Assembly (NCBI GenBank): GCA_965232405.1
Contig: OZ246966.1
Coordinates: forward strand, 1,178,001-1,242,000
Reading direction: 5' to 3'
Length of the DNA stretch: 64,000 bases
Origin: RCIO01 sp965232405
GTDB lineage: Bacteria; Pseudomonadota; Alphaproteobacteria; Rhizobiales; Rhizobiaceae
The translations under genes were made by a program, and so were the position numbers. Under the pieces are notes generated by a model. That model made no database searches. It worked only from the letters and a program-made list of their open reading frames with translations, and was not told the DNA's origin. Each line of letters begins with the position of its first letter. The stretch's first letter is position 1. Shown piece by piece: positions 8,197 through 16,602 of this stretch.

Positions 8197-8570
8197 GCAA
8201 ATATTACGTCGACAAGTTTCTGTACACCGTTGACCGCGATCCCGAATATCTGAAGCGCTATGCTGAGGACCCGCGCAATTTCGTCGCGACCTGGGAGCAG
8301 TCGATCGGTCCGCACCTGCTCGGCAACGAGGTCGAGGCCTCGACGGTGGTGGCGTTTACCGACGCCGAACGCGAGGCGCTGGTCAATCATGACTATGTCG
8401 CACTGTTCGAGATGGGAGCGCATTTCTTCCTCAACCTGACGCTCTTCATCGGCATCTATGACGAGCCGTATCTCAAGGAGAAAGGGCCGCTGTCGTTCCA
8501 GCGAGAGTTCGCTGCGAAATTGCAGCACTGGAAAGACAAGGCGGGCGAATACCCGTCCGTCGAAACCTGA
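8193..8570 (+). CDS. ligA-like: LigA-type small subunit of extradiol dioxygenase
   Basis: A 125-residue, mostly helical protein. Conserved LigA-family features are the YLKRYAEDP start and the LVNHDYVALFEMGAHFFL core, close to the usual LigA length. It overlaps the LigB-type gene by four bases, so the two are translationally coupled and probably form the alpha2beta2 enzyme in which LigA closes the active-site lid. The order here is ligB then ligA, the reverse of ligAB in Sphingobium. Confidence 0.87.
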   Translation: MSKYYVDKFLYTVDRDPEYLKRYAEDPRNFVATWEQSIGPHLLGNEVEASTVVAFTDAEREALVNHDYVALFEMGAHFFLNLTLFIGIYDEPYLKEKGPLSFQREFAAKLQHWKDKAGEYPSVET

Positions 8571-8661
8571 ATGGCGACAGGCATGCCGGGGATACCGTCG
8601 CGCCGCACTTGAATTCGACCAACTGACTGCACGCGCCTAGCCGCGCCGGAGGAGAAAAATC

Positions 8662-9684
8662 ATGCTTTTGCCGACCTCACTCGTGGGCAGCTACGCCCAG
8701 CCTGAATGGCTGATCGACCGCGCCAAACTCGCCGGGCGTTTCCCGCCGCGCACACGCGCCAGGGAGTTGTGGCGCGTGCCGGATGAATACCTGGCCGAAG
8801 CGCAGGACGACGCGACGATTGCCGCCATCAAGCTTCAGGAAGCAGCCGGCCTCGACATCATCACCGATGGCGAAATTCGCCGCGAAAGTTATTCGAACCG
8901 GTTCGCCACCGCGCTTGAAGGGGTCGACATCGACAATCCGGGCACCGCGCTCGACCGGTCGGGCCACCCCAACCCGGTGCCGCGCATTGTCGGCAAGATC
9001 AAGCGCAAGCATGCGGTCGAGGTCGACGACCTGAAGTTCCTGAAGAAACACACCGACCGCATGGTCAAGATCACCGTGCCCGGCCCCTTCACCATGAGCC
9101 AGCAGGCGCAGAACGATTTCTATCCAAACGCGGCGGACGCGGCGATGGACTATGCCGTCGCGGTGCGTGAGGAAATTGCCGACCTGTTTGCCGCCGGCGC
9201 CGATGTCGTGCAGCTCGACGAGCCATACATGCAGGCGCGGCCGCAGGCAGCCGAAGAGTACGGCCTTGCCGCGCTGAACTCGGCGCTCGAAGGCGCTGCC
9301 GGCACGACCGCCGTCCATATCTGCTTCGGCTACGCCGCAATCATCCACGAACGCCCGACCGGCTACTCCTTCCTGCCGCAGCTCAGCGGCTGCAGCTGCA
9401 ACCAGATCTCTCTGGAAACCGCCCAGTCGAACCTCGACACCTCGGTTCTGGAAGAGCTGCGCGGCAAGTCGATCATCCTCGGCGTGCTCGATCTTTCCGA
9501 CATGGAAATCGAAACGCCTGAAACGGTGGCCGACCGCATCCGGCGGGCGCTGCCGCATGTCGACGCCGACAAGGTCATTGTCGCCCCCGATTGCGGGCTG
9601 AAATACCTGCCCCGCGATGTCGCATTCGGAAAGATGAAGGCGATGGCCGATGGCGCGGCTATTGTGCGCAAGGAACTGTCCTGA
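8662..9684 (+). CDS. MetE C-terminal-domain-like methyltransferase
   Basis: A 340-residue single TIM-barrel protein related to the catalytic C-terminal half of cobalamin-independent methionine synthase. The zinc ligands appear intact: His and Cys in AVHICFGYA, Glu in QISLETAQ, Cys in VAPDCGLKYLP. The N-terminal substrate-binding half of MetE is absent and the protein is about half its length. It has a GGAGGA site and lies 91 bases after the LigA-type gene. Such short forms can be core methionine synthases or methyltransferases of other thiols. In this aromatic cluster it could accept a methyl group during O-demethylation, but that is speculation. Confidence 0.8.
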   Translation: MLLPTSLVGSYAQPEWLIDRAKLAGRFPPRTRARELWRVPDEYLAEAQDDATIAAIKLQEAAGLDIITDGEIRRESYSNRFATALEGVDIDNPGTALDRSGHPNPVPRIVGKIKRKHAVEVDDLKFLKKHTDRMVKITVPGPFTMSQQAQNDFYPNAADAAMDYAVAVREEIADLFAAGADVVQLDEPYMQARPQAAEEYGLAALNSALEGAAGTTAVHICFGYAAIIHERPTGYSFLPQLSGCSCNQISLETAQSNLDTSVLEELRGKSIILGVLDLSDMEIETPETVADRIRRALPHVDADKVIVAPDCGLKYLPRDVAFGKMKAMADGAAIVRKELS

Positions 9685-9744
9685 CCGCGCTTGACAGGTC
9701 AGGGCGTGCGCCAGGGCTGAGAAACAGCTGAAAGGAGAACTCCC

Positions 9745-10140
<396 letters not shown>

Positions 10141-10237
10141 GCGCTGTCCCCGCCTACGGGGCAATCGGGCTTGACCAAGCCGCGCGATTGAGGCTTTTCA
10201 GGCGGCTTGTTGCACAATCCATCGATTGCGCGGGGAC

Positions 10238-11173
10238 ATGCCGATCATGGCCGCACTGAAAGCCGATCCGGACTGGATCGCCATCGACTGGGGTACGTCC
10301 AATGTCCGCGCGTGGGGTGTGGATGCCAATGGGTCGGTTATGTTCGAACGCCGGTCGGATCGCGGCATGGGCACGCTTGAGCCATCCGATTATCCGAGCG
10401 TGGTGCACGAACTTCTCAGCGACATAACACCAGAAGGCCCGGCGCTCGACGTGCTGATATGCGGCATGGCCGGCGCCAAGCAAGGCTGGATGGAAGCGCC
10501 CTATCTCCCAACACCCGCCGACCTCCGGGAGCTTGGTGCACGCGCGGTCGTGCCCCCACTCAACGACCCGCGCTTCAGCCCGCGTATTCTGTCCGGCGTG
10601 TGCCAGAACGTGCCCGGCCAGGAAGACGTCATGCGGGGCGAGGAAACGCAGGTTCTGGGCTACTGCGCTGGCAAACCCGACTATTCGGGCCCGATCTGCC
10701 TGCCGGGCACACATTCCAAATGGGTTGAGGTCGAGGATTTCGCGATAACCCGTTTCTCGACCGTCATGACAGGCGAACTGTTCGACGTGCTGCGAAAGCA
10801 CAGCGTCCTGCGCCACACCGCAGGTGCGGCAACAGGCGAGACCGATCAGCAAGGGTTTTCGGCCGGGCTGCACTCGGCATTCGAAGAGCCGGACAGGCTG
10901 ACCGGTCAGCTCTTCGGCGCGCGCGCGGCGTCGCTCGTGTCCGGGTGCAGTGCGGAATGGGCGGCGGGTTATCTGTCTGGCCTGCTGATCGGTGCCGAAC
11001 TGGCCGCTCACAAGGACCGGATCGACAACGCAGCGCTGCCTCTCATCGGTTCAGCGGGGCTGTGCGCACTTTACGGCCAGGCCCTTGATCAATTGGGCAT
11101 AGCCTTCGAGCTCGTTGACGGCAAGGAGGCGACGCTGGCGGGGCTCACGCGCGCCCGCCTGAATCACCAGTAG
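10238..11173 (+). CDS. dgoK: 2-dehydro-3-deoxygalactonokinase (DgoK family)
   Basis: A 311-residue kinase of the DgoK family (actin-like ASKHA fold). DWIAIDWGTSNVRAWG is the N-terminal phosphate-1 loop. GVCQNVPGQEDVMRGEETQ and CLPGTHSKWVEV are characteristic family motifs, the latter near the sugar-acid site. ATG 10238 is used; a TTG at 10226 and an ATG at 10247 are also possible. It phosphorylates 2-keto-3-deoxygalactonate or a related 2-keto-3-deoxy acid. No partner aldolase (dgoA) or dehydratase is nearby, so it may act on an acid produced within this cluster, or simply be the last gene of the transcript. Confidence 0.85.
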   Translation: MPIMAALKADPDWIAIDWGTSNVRAWGVDANGSVMFERRSDRGMGTLEPSDYPSVVHELLSDITPEGPALDVLICGMAGAKQGWMEAPYLPTPADLRELGARAVVPPLNDPRFSPRILSGVCQNVPGQEDVMRGEETQVLGYCAGKPDYSGPICLPGTHSKWVEVEDFAITRFSTVMTGELFDVLRKHSVLRHTAGAATGETDQQGFSAGLHSAFEEPDRLTGQLFGARAASLVSGCSAEWAAGYLSGLLIGAELAAHKDRIDNAALPLIGSAGLCALYGQALDQLGIAFELVDGKEATLAGLTRARLNHQ

Positions 11174-11179
11174 AGAAGC

Positions 11180-11204
11180 GGGGGGGGGGGAGCCTCAGGC
11201 TCCC
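11180..11204. repeat. 11-base G run joined to a short hairpin
   Basis: An uninterrupted run of 11 G (11180-11190) leads into GGGAGCC-TCA-GGCTCCC (11188-11204), a perfect 7-bp stem. It fills most of the 36-base gap between the convergent dgoK and FAH-family stops. No T tract follows on either strand, so it is at best a weak bidirectional terminator. The G run is a likely slippage or sequencing-error spot but lies outside coding sequence. Confidence 0.5.
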
Positions 11205-11209
11205 GTCCG

Positions 11210-12046
11210 TCAGTCCTGCACGCAGGTCTGCTTCTGGGCTCCCAGACCCTCGACCCCGAGTTCCACCACATCGCCGGCCTTGAGATATTGCGGCGGCTTG
11301 AAGCCCATGCCGACACCGGGAGGCGTGCCGGTGGTGATGATGTCGCCCGGCTGCAGGCTCATGAAGTTGGAGAGGTAACTCACCACATGAGCGACGCCGT
11401 AGACCATCGTCTCCGTGCTTCCGTCCTGCTTGGTCGTGTCGTTGACCTTGAGCCACATCTTCAGCTTCTGCGGGTCCGGCACCTCGTCACGGGTGACCAG
11501 CCAGGGGCCGATGGGACCGAAACTGTCGGCCGACTTGCCCTTCACCCACTGACCGGCGCGCTTGATCTGGAAGTCGCGTTCGGAAACGTCGTTGACCACG
11601 CAATAGCCGGCGACGTGATCGAGCGCTTCTGCCTCGGAGATGTATTTGGCGTGTTTGCCGATGACGACGCCAAGCTCGACTTCCCAGTCGGTTGCCGACG
11701 AGCCGCGCGGGATCAGGATGTTGTCATTGGGGCCGCAAATGGCGGACGTCGCCTTCATGAAGACGACCGGCTCTGGCGGCACGTCGAGGCCGCTTTCGGC
11801 GGCGTGATCGGCATAATTGAGACCGATGCAGATGAACTTGCCGACGCCTGCAACGCAGGGGCCGATGCGTGTCGCGGCGTCGACCTCCGGCAGGCTGCCG
11901 ATGTCGAGACCGTTGGCCCAGCTCATGTCGGCGAGTGCTGCACCTGAAATGTCCGAAACAATCCCGCTCAGATCGCGGATCTTGCCCGCATCGTCGAGGA
12001 TGCCGGGCTTCTCGCTTCCGACCGCGCCATAACGCAACAGCTTCAT
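11210..12046 (-). CDS. Fumarylacetoacetate hydrolase family protein
   Basis: A 278-residue FAH-fold enzyme. After an N-terminal cap of about 65 residues comes FICIGLNYADHAAESG, then WEVELGVVIGKHAKYI with the metal-binding Glu residues, and GDIITTGTPPGVGMGF. This branch includes 2-hydroxyhepta-2,4-diene-1,7-dioate isomerases, diketo-deoxy-sugar-acid hydrolases and acylpyruvases. The gene stands alone on the minus strand, converging on dgoK. Its product could act on ring-cleavage or keto-deoxy acids of the neighbouring cluster. Family assignment is firm; the specific reaction is not. Confidence 0.85.
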   Translation of the reverse strand: MKLLRYGAVGSEKPGILDDAGKIRDLSGIVSDISGAALADMSWANGLDIGSLPEVDAATRIGPCVAGVGKFICIGLNYADHAAESGLDVPPEPVVFMKATSAICGPNDNILIPRGSSATDWEVELGVVIGKHAKYISEAEALDHVAGYCVVNDVSERDFQIKRAGQWVKGKSADSFGPIGPWLVTRDEVPDPQKLKMWLKVNDTTKQDGSTETMVYGVAHVVSYLSNFMSLQPGDIITTGTPPGVGMGFKPPQYLKAGDVVELGVEGLGAQKQTCVQD

Positions 12047-12281
12047 TCAGTCTCTCCTGATATATGTTTCGGCCGCCCCAAAGATCGAAATGGAGGCCAT
12101 AGCGAAGCTGAATTCCCCCGATGCCGTCCAGGCAACCTTGGCGGCGGGTTCTTCTAACCCAACAATTCGGTGGCAGGGAATGGGCGTGCACAGATAATCA
12201 GACAATTTGCTGATGAACATGCCGGCTGTGCTCGAACCCAGCCTGTCCCCGGTCGCACAAGCGGCGGGCTGCTGCCGTCCG

Positions 12282-13274
12282 CTACATGCGCACGAGCTGA
12301 AAACCGGCGGCAAGTACCAGCAGTACCACTGTCGCTCCTGCCGGCACGGCGATCGCCGACCCGCCCATCTTCAACATGTCGGGTATCGACGTTCTTATGC
12401 CGATCGCCGCGACTGCCGTCAGCAGGCACCAGCGTGAGATTTCTGCCAGCGGCCGCTCGATCGCTCCCGGCAGCAACTGAAGCGAATGGACCACGACCAA
12501 TAGCGCAAAGGCGACCGCAAACAGCGGCACCGGAAGCCGCGCAAAGCCGAGCGGCGCGCCGGAACCGCGATAGGCCATCGAGATGACGAAGACGACCGGC
12601 AGCAACAGTACGACCCGAAACAGCTTGACGATTGTTGCGGCATCGCCCGCCTCGCCGGATACCGCGTAGCCGGCGCCGACAACCTGAGCGACGTCGTGGA
12701 TCGTGGCGCCAAGCATGATGCCAGTCGCTTGGTCATCGAAACCAAGCAGGTGCGCCAGAACCGGATAGATCACCATCGCCAGCGTCGACAGCGTGGTCAC
12801 GATGACGATGACGAACGCCGTCTCGCGGTCGCGATCCTTGGTCTGGGGCAGCGCCGAGGAAATTGCCAGCGCGGCCGATGCACCACAGATCGCCGTCGCG
12901 CCACCGGCGAGCAGGCCGAAATGGCCGGAGCGGCCGAGCGTTCGGGCCAGCACGATGCCGGCAATGATGGTGGCGATAACGCCAACGACGACAAGCACAA
13001 GCGTCTCAGTGCCCAGCGCGCTAATGTCGGAAAAGGCGATCCGAAGACCGAGCAACGCCACGCCGACCTGCAGGACCGGCTTGGTGGCGAAACTCAATCC
13101 CGGCAATGCGCTCTCCTCGGCAGCCAGAAAATTGAGCGCCATGCCGATCAGCAACGCGAGAAGCATGACCGGACCGCCATAGGCAAGGGCTACAAAATTC
13201 GCCGCCGCGGCGACGGTCAGCGCAATCAGGAAACCGGGAAGGATGGCTGCAATGGCAGCGCGATACTGATGCAA
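12282..13274 (-). CDS. YeiH/YadS-type putative sulfate exporter family membrane protein
   Basis: A 330-residue integral membrane protein with about ten segments, matching the YeiH family (formerly conserved hypothetical protein 698). Diagnostic stretches are ALLIGMALNF, PVLQVGVALLGLRI, the helix hairpin GGATAICGASAALA and GATIHDVAQVVGAGY. Some members are linked to sulfite/sulfonate metabolism and are called putative sulfate exporters; direct proof of substrate is limited. It is divergent from bfd with a 421-base spacer. No LysR-type regulator is adjacent, unlike in E. coli. Confidence 0.85.
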   Translation of the reverse strand: MHQYRAAIAAILPGFLIALTVAAAANFVALAYGGPVMLLALLIGMALNFLAAEESALPGLSFATKPVLQVGVALLGLRIAFSDISALGTETLVLVVVGVIATIIAGIVLARTLGRSGHFGLLAGGATAICGASAALAISSALPQTKDRDRETAFVIVIVTTLSTLAMVIYPVLAHLLGFDDQATGIMLGATIHDVAQVVGAGYAVSGEAGDAATIVKLFRVVLLLPVVFVISMAYRGSGAPLGFARLPVPLFAVAFALLVVVHSLQLLPGAIERPLAEISRWCLLTAVAAIGIRTSIPDMLKMGGSAIAVPAGATVVLLVLAAGFQLVRM

Positions 13275-13397
13275 GGATCACTGGCTCCGGGACGGGTAAA
13301 TGCCGGGTCAGTGTGGAGCCAGATGCGCAGGCGGACTATCGCAATTCCGACCATCGGTGCGGTTGCCCACAGATGTGCAGGGCCCGCCACTGCCTAC

Positions 13398-13414
13398 TTT
13401 GGAATCGTTCTAAC
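13398..13414. promoter_or_regulatory. Candidate Irr box (iron-control element)
   Basis: TTTGGAATCGTTCTAAC resembles the iron-control element TTTAGAA-N3-TTCTAAA bound by Irr in Rhizobiales. It is a palindrome about C13406 with GAA/TTC cores and TT/AA flanks. It lies about 35 bases upstream of the TTGACA box of the bfd-bfr promoter. Irr boxes before bacterioferritin genes are established in alphaproteobacteria. The 421-base divergent spacer 13275-13695 contains this site, the promoter and the inverted repeat listed separately, and nothing else that I recognise. Confidence 0.55.
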
Positions 13415-13448
13415 CTGTTGATCCGTTAAGGACTTTTCGGCCCGGCGA

Positions 13449-13478
13449 TTGACAAACACGGGCGCTGCGCACTATTTA
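13449..13478 (+). promoter_or_regulatory. Candidate sigma-70 promoter of bfd-bfr
   Basis: A perfect TTGACA (13449-13454) is followed after 18 bases by TATTTA (13473-13478). It points toward bfd and predicts a start near 13485 and a leader of about 210 bases, unusually long for so small a gene. The Irr box lies upstream of the -35, and an inverted repeat starts right at the predicted transcription start. Confidence 0.5.
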
Positions 13479-13480
13479 AC

Positions 13481-13507
13481 CTGAGTGTTCCGCTCAGATT
13501 GGAACAC
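13481..13507 (+). repeat. Nested inverted repeats at the bfd transcription start
   Basis: GTGTTCC (13485-13491) and GGAACAC (13501-13507) form a perfect 7-base inverted repeat with a 9-base loop. CTGAG (13481-13485) and CTCAG (13492-13496) form a second, overlapping one, so the two pairings exclude each other. Directly downstream of the -10 box this could be a protein operator or a 5' RNA hairpin. Confidence 0.5.
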
Positions 13508-13695
13508 GCCTTTGATGTTCGGGCCTTGAACCCGTGCGATTGGAGGAAAACCGTCAGGCGCCACTCGCGGCGGCCGTGGGCATTTGATCCAGGCCAAGGT
13601 AGCGGAAGCGCCGACCGGATACTCTCCCGCACCATTCAGACCTGAACCGAAAGCCAGCCGGCGGCTATGGCCGTCATGCAAAGCCAGTACGCCAA

Positions 13696-14007
13696 ATGAT
13701 CATCTGCCACTGCAACCTGATCACGGAAAAGGATATCGAGCAGACCATCCGGGCCCTGCTCGCCGAAGACCCGTGGCGGCTGATCGTGCCGGCAACCGTC
13801 TATCACGCCCTTCAACAGCGCGGCCGCTGTTGCGGCTGTTTCCCAAATGTGGTGGAAACGATCATTCGGATCACCGAAGAGTTCCACAGCCACTCCGATT
13901 CAGTGAGATCGGACAGCGTAACATTCCTGGACCGCGTTCGTGGACTACGCGGCCAGTACGGGAGCGACGGCCATGAAAGGCGAAAAAAAGGTCATAGAGC
14001 GGCTTAA
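13696..14007 (+). CDS. bfd: Bacterioferritin-associated ferredoxin-like protein
   Basis: A 103-residue BFD-like [2Fe-2S] protein. Cys4, Cys6, Cys45/46 and Cys48 (ICHC at the start and RCCGCF later) are the cluster ligands. It delivers electrons to bacterioferritin to release stored iron. Beyond about residue 65 the C-terminus becomes polar and basic and reads into the start of bfr: the two genes overlap by 35 bases in different frames. That tail may be partly an artefact of where the stop falls. Expression is probably iron-controlled through the Irr box upstream. Confidence 0.87.
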   Translation: MIICHCNLITEKDIEQTIRALLAEDPWRLIVPATVYHALQQRGRCCGCFPNVVETIIRITEEFHSHSDSVRSDSVTFLDRVRGLRGQYGSDGHERRKKGHRAA

Positions 14008-14458
14008 CGAGGCGCTTTTTCTGGAACTGGGCGCAGTCAACCAGTACTGGGTGCACTACCGGTTGCTGGAGGATTGGGGCTACGCGAAGCTGGCCGCCAA
14101 GGAGCGCGCCGAATCCATCGAAGAGATGCACCACGCCGACAAGCTGGTTGAACGCATCATCTTCCTCGAAGGCCACCCGAACCTGCAGAAGGTCGGGCCG
14201 CTGCGTATCGGGCAGAACGTCAAGGAAGTTCTCGAGGCAGACCTTGCGGGCGAGCATGACGCGCACGCCTCTTACAAGAAGTCTCGCGAGATCTGCCAGG
14301 AGCTCGGCGACTACGTGACCATGAAGCTGTTCGAGGAATTGCTGGCCGACGAGGAAGGTCATATCGACTTCCTCGAGACGCAACTCGAGCTGTTTGAATC
14401 ACTGGGTGAGAAGAAATACGCCTTGCTCAACGCAGGCGACGCCAACGAAGGCGAATAG
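13973..14458 (+). CDS. bfr: Bacterioferritin
   Basis: A 161-residue bacterioferritin. With ATG 13973 the numbering matches E. coli Bfr exactly: ferroxidase ligands Glu18, Glu51, His54, Glu94, Glu127 and His130 are all present, and Met52 is the haem axial ligand. This also fixes the start. It forms a 24-subunit shell storing ferric iron in the cytoplasm. It overlaps bfd, so the two are co-transcribed and probably translationally coupled. Confidence 0.95.
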   Translation: MKGEKKVIERLNEALFLELGAVNQYWVHYRLLEDWGYAKLAAKERAESIEEMHHADKLVERIIFLEGHPNLQKVGPLRIGQNVKEVLEADLAGEHDAHASYKKSREICQELGDYVTMKLFEELLADEEGHIDFLETQLELFESLGEKKYALLNAGDANEGE

Positions 14459-14466
14459 GCCGGCGC

Positions 14467-15132
14467 TCAGACCAATCCGGACAAGGCGGCCCGTGCGGCC
14501 GCCTTTTCTATGACCGATACGAGCATGCCGGCGGCATCCTCGGGCGCACCGGCATTTTCAATGACGATGGAGCCCGGAAAGTCGGCGGTGATCGAAGCGC
14601 GGTCTAGCCGGGCCAGAACTTCTTCCTTCGTTTCCCTGCCGCGCGCTGACAGCCGTTCGGCCAGCACCTCGCGCGGCGCTGTCACCTGAACGACAACCAG
14701 ATTCTCGAACCGCTCGGCGAGAATCGGGAGAGCTGCTCGCGACCCGTTGGCCACAACCACACCGCCGGCCGCGATGGCATCATCCACCGCGGCGGGCAGG
14801 CCGTAGCTCAACCCATGCGCCGTCCATGTCACCGAGAACTTGCCGGCAGCCTGGGCAGCGGCGAAGCCAGCTTCGTCCATCGTGTCATGATCTTCCAGCG
14901 AGGCGTCGGCTACGCGGGTGATTGTGCGTCGCACGAACAGTGTCTCCGAACCCGCCGGACGCGTGCGCAGCATCTCGCGCGCCATGCCGATCAGCGTGTC
15001 CTTGCCGGCGCCACTGGGGCCGACAACCGCGATGAAGACGCCCGGGCCTTCAGGCTCTTCGGAGGCAGCACGGTCACGCCTCGCAATCGGAATATCCGTC
15101 TCACGACCACTCAACACGGAAACCTCAGGCAT
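14467..15132 (-). CDS. phnN: Ribose 1,5-bisphosphokinase PhnN
   Basis: A 221-residue guanylate-kinase-like P-loop protein of the PhnN family. Walker A is VVGPSGAGKDT near residue 35, and FVRRTITR is the conserved nucleotide/sugar-binding strand. ATG 15132 is used; it overlaps the stop of the upstream DUF1045 gene by 8 bases. PhnN converts ribose 1,5-bisphosphate to PRPP in C-P lyase-dependent phosphonate use. The rest of the phn operon is not in this window, so the pair is detached from it here or serves a general PRPP-salvage role. Confidence 0.88.
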   Translation of the reverse strand: MPEVSVLSGRETDIPIARRDRAASEEPEGPGVFIAVVGPSGAGKDTLIGMAREMLRTRPAGSETLFVRRTITRVADASLEDHDTMDEAGFAAAQAAGKFSVTWTAHGLSYGLPAAVDDAIAAGGVVVANGSRAALPILAERFENLVVVQVTAPREVLAERLSARGRETKEEVLARLDRASITADFPGSIVIENAGAPEDAAGMLVSVIEKAAARAALSGLV

Positions 15133-15832
15133 TTTCCAGCTGCGCCATGGCGCCAAGCATGTGTGTGGACCTTACCATGAAAGGCGCCCCCGGCTCCGGT
15201 TCGACAAACAATGCCAGCGTGTCGATCTCCAGCGGCTCCTCAAGCAGCGGGCCGAAATGTTCGACGATCGCCTGCTCGACGCGCCCTGCCTCGTCGTCGC
15301 TGACCCTGCCGGTAAGCGTCATGTGGAAGCGAAAGCGCTCGAATACGTAGGGATAACCCCACAGATAGAGGTTCTTCAGCTCGTCGGGCGTGAGACGGTC
15401 GGGATTACGGCGTTCGATCTCGCGTTCCGTCATCTGGGCGCGATATGCGTCGAACACCGAAACCACATCGCCGGCCAGACGGTCGAGACTTTCGGACCGT
15501 TCAAAGGGGGTAATGGCGAAAAACCCGTCGAGGCGGCTCAGAACAACACGCGGCAGCACAACCGGTGCGGTGGTCGCCGCGAAATGATCGAGTGCCCTCT
15601 CCAGCGATTCTTCGCTCTCGCCCTCGGTCAGCACAAAGGGCGATTTCAGCGTGGCGTGAAATCCGTAGCGCCGCGCCGCGGCCGTGTGAAACGCGATCTC
15701 CTCGGCCGACAGGTTGCCGCGGCTTTTCGGCGGCGTCACCGGCGCGCCGAACGGATCGCGGCCGAGCCAATTGGCGGCCGCGCGGGTCAGCGGGTCGTTG
15801 CTGGGAGGCGTGAAGTAGATTGCGTAGCGCAT
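15125..15832 (-). CDS. DUF1045 protein, phosphonate-operon 2H phosphoesterase-like
   Basis: A 235-residue protein of DUF1045 (TIGR03223, phosphonate metabolism-associated). Two HxT motifs, GFHATLKSPF near residue 60 and FRFHMTLTGR near residue 175, are those of the 2H phosphoesterase superfamily that hydrolyses cyclic phosphates. This fits processing of a 1,2-cyclic phosphate of the C-P lyase pathway, though that reaction is usually assigned to PhnP. It is translationally coupled to phnN downstream, supporting joint function. Confidence 0.85.
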   Translation of the reverse strand: MRYAIYFTPPSNDPLTRAAANWLGRDPFGAPVTPPKSRGNLSAEEIAFHTAAARRYGFHATLKSPFVLTEGESEESLERALDHFAATTAPVVLPRVVLSRLDGFFAITPFERSESLDRLAGDVVSVFDAYRAQMTEREIERRNPDRLTPDELKNLYLWGYPYVFERFRFHMTLTGRVSDDEAGRVEQAIVEHFGPLLEEPLEIDTLALFVEPEPGAPFMVRSTHMLGAMAQLENA

Positions 15833-15945
15833 TTGTACCCGGAATTTGCCAGTTCTCGGCGCTCAACTAGCTGATTTGCGTGACAGATTGACGAATCCCG
15901 CCACACCGGCGAGCGGCGATCACCACCGTATTACAGCGTTGATGG

Positions 15946-16401
15946 CTAGTCGGCTATCTGGGCGCAGGTGGAATCGCCAACACCCTCGCAAGGCTTGTAG
16001 GTCACGATTTCCGTTTCCGTGCCATCCGACCACACGGCCTGCACGGTCACTGTCTTCGCCTCGCCGGGTGCGAGCGATATCGCAATGTCCTCAAGCCCTG
16101 AATCCGACGGCAGGCTGAATGGCAATGCCGGCACACAGTCGACCAGCGGAAAGGTTTGGTCCAGCGCGTCGGAATTGACCGAGTAGCGGATTTCCGACAG
16201 CCGGCAATGCATGGTTTGCAGCGGCGTGAAATAGACCAACTGGCGGCCGCCAAACTCGCGGAACTGCACCCAACCGGTGGCGCGGTTGGCATCGAGCATT
16301 GCCTGATAGACCGTGACTGGCGGCAGGTCCTGCGCAAGTGCGGACCCGGCAAGTGCTGCCGGGCAGAGCAGCGCAACTGCAAGAGGGGTCAGGCGTTTCA
16401 T
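15946..16401 (-). CDS. Hypothetical secreted protein
   Basis: A 151-residue protein with a Sec signal peptide (about residues 1-23, ending in ALA-Q). The mature part is rich in beta-type sequence and has four cysteines (MHCRL, VDCVP, KPCEG, STCAQ), enough for two disulfides. I do not recognise the family. It lies on the minus strand, divergent from the YnjBCD-type importer with a 201-base spacer, and is separated from DUF1045 by 113 bases. Confidence 0.7.
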   Translation of the reverse strand: MKRLTPLAVALLCPAALAGSALAQDLPPVTVYQAMLDANRATGWVQFREFGGRQLVYFTPLQTMHCRLSEIRYSVNSDALDQTFPLVDCVPALPFSLPSDSGLEDIAISLAPGEAKTVTVQAVWSDGTETEIVTYKPCEGVGDSTCAQIAD

Positions 16402-16602
16402 TGGCGTTCGCTCACCGACATTCTGTCGCCGAAGTTTACCCGCGGTTCAGGCCCGGGCGCAAATGCGCGCCTATCCACCAACGCACGTAACGCGGCTCTC
16501 ACACCATATTGAGCGTAGTTCATCTGACCTGCAATTGACCGGCTCCACCCCCGCATGCTCAATCGCTGCGATTTCTTTGCATTTTCCGCCATGGAGGCTC
16601 GA

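Noticed and set aside
10148..10161. CCCCG-CCTA-CGGG G stem after the cupin gene as a terminator
   Set aside because: Only five pairs and no T run; dgoK follows on the same strand with short spacing.
12150..12160. TTCTAA half-site upstream of the FAH-family gene as an Irr box
   Set aside because: No matching GAA half-site to the left; only a half motif.
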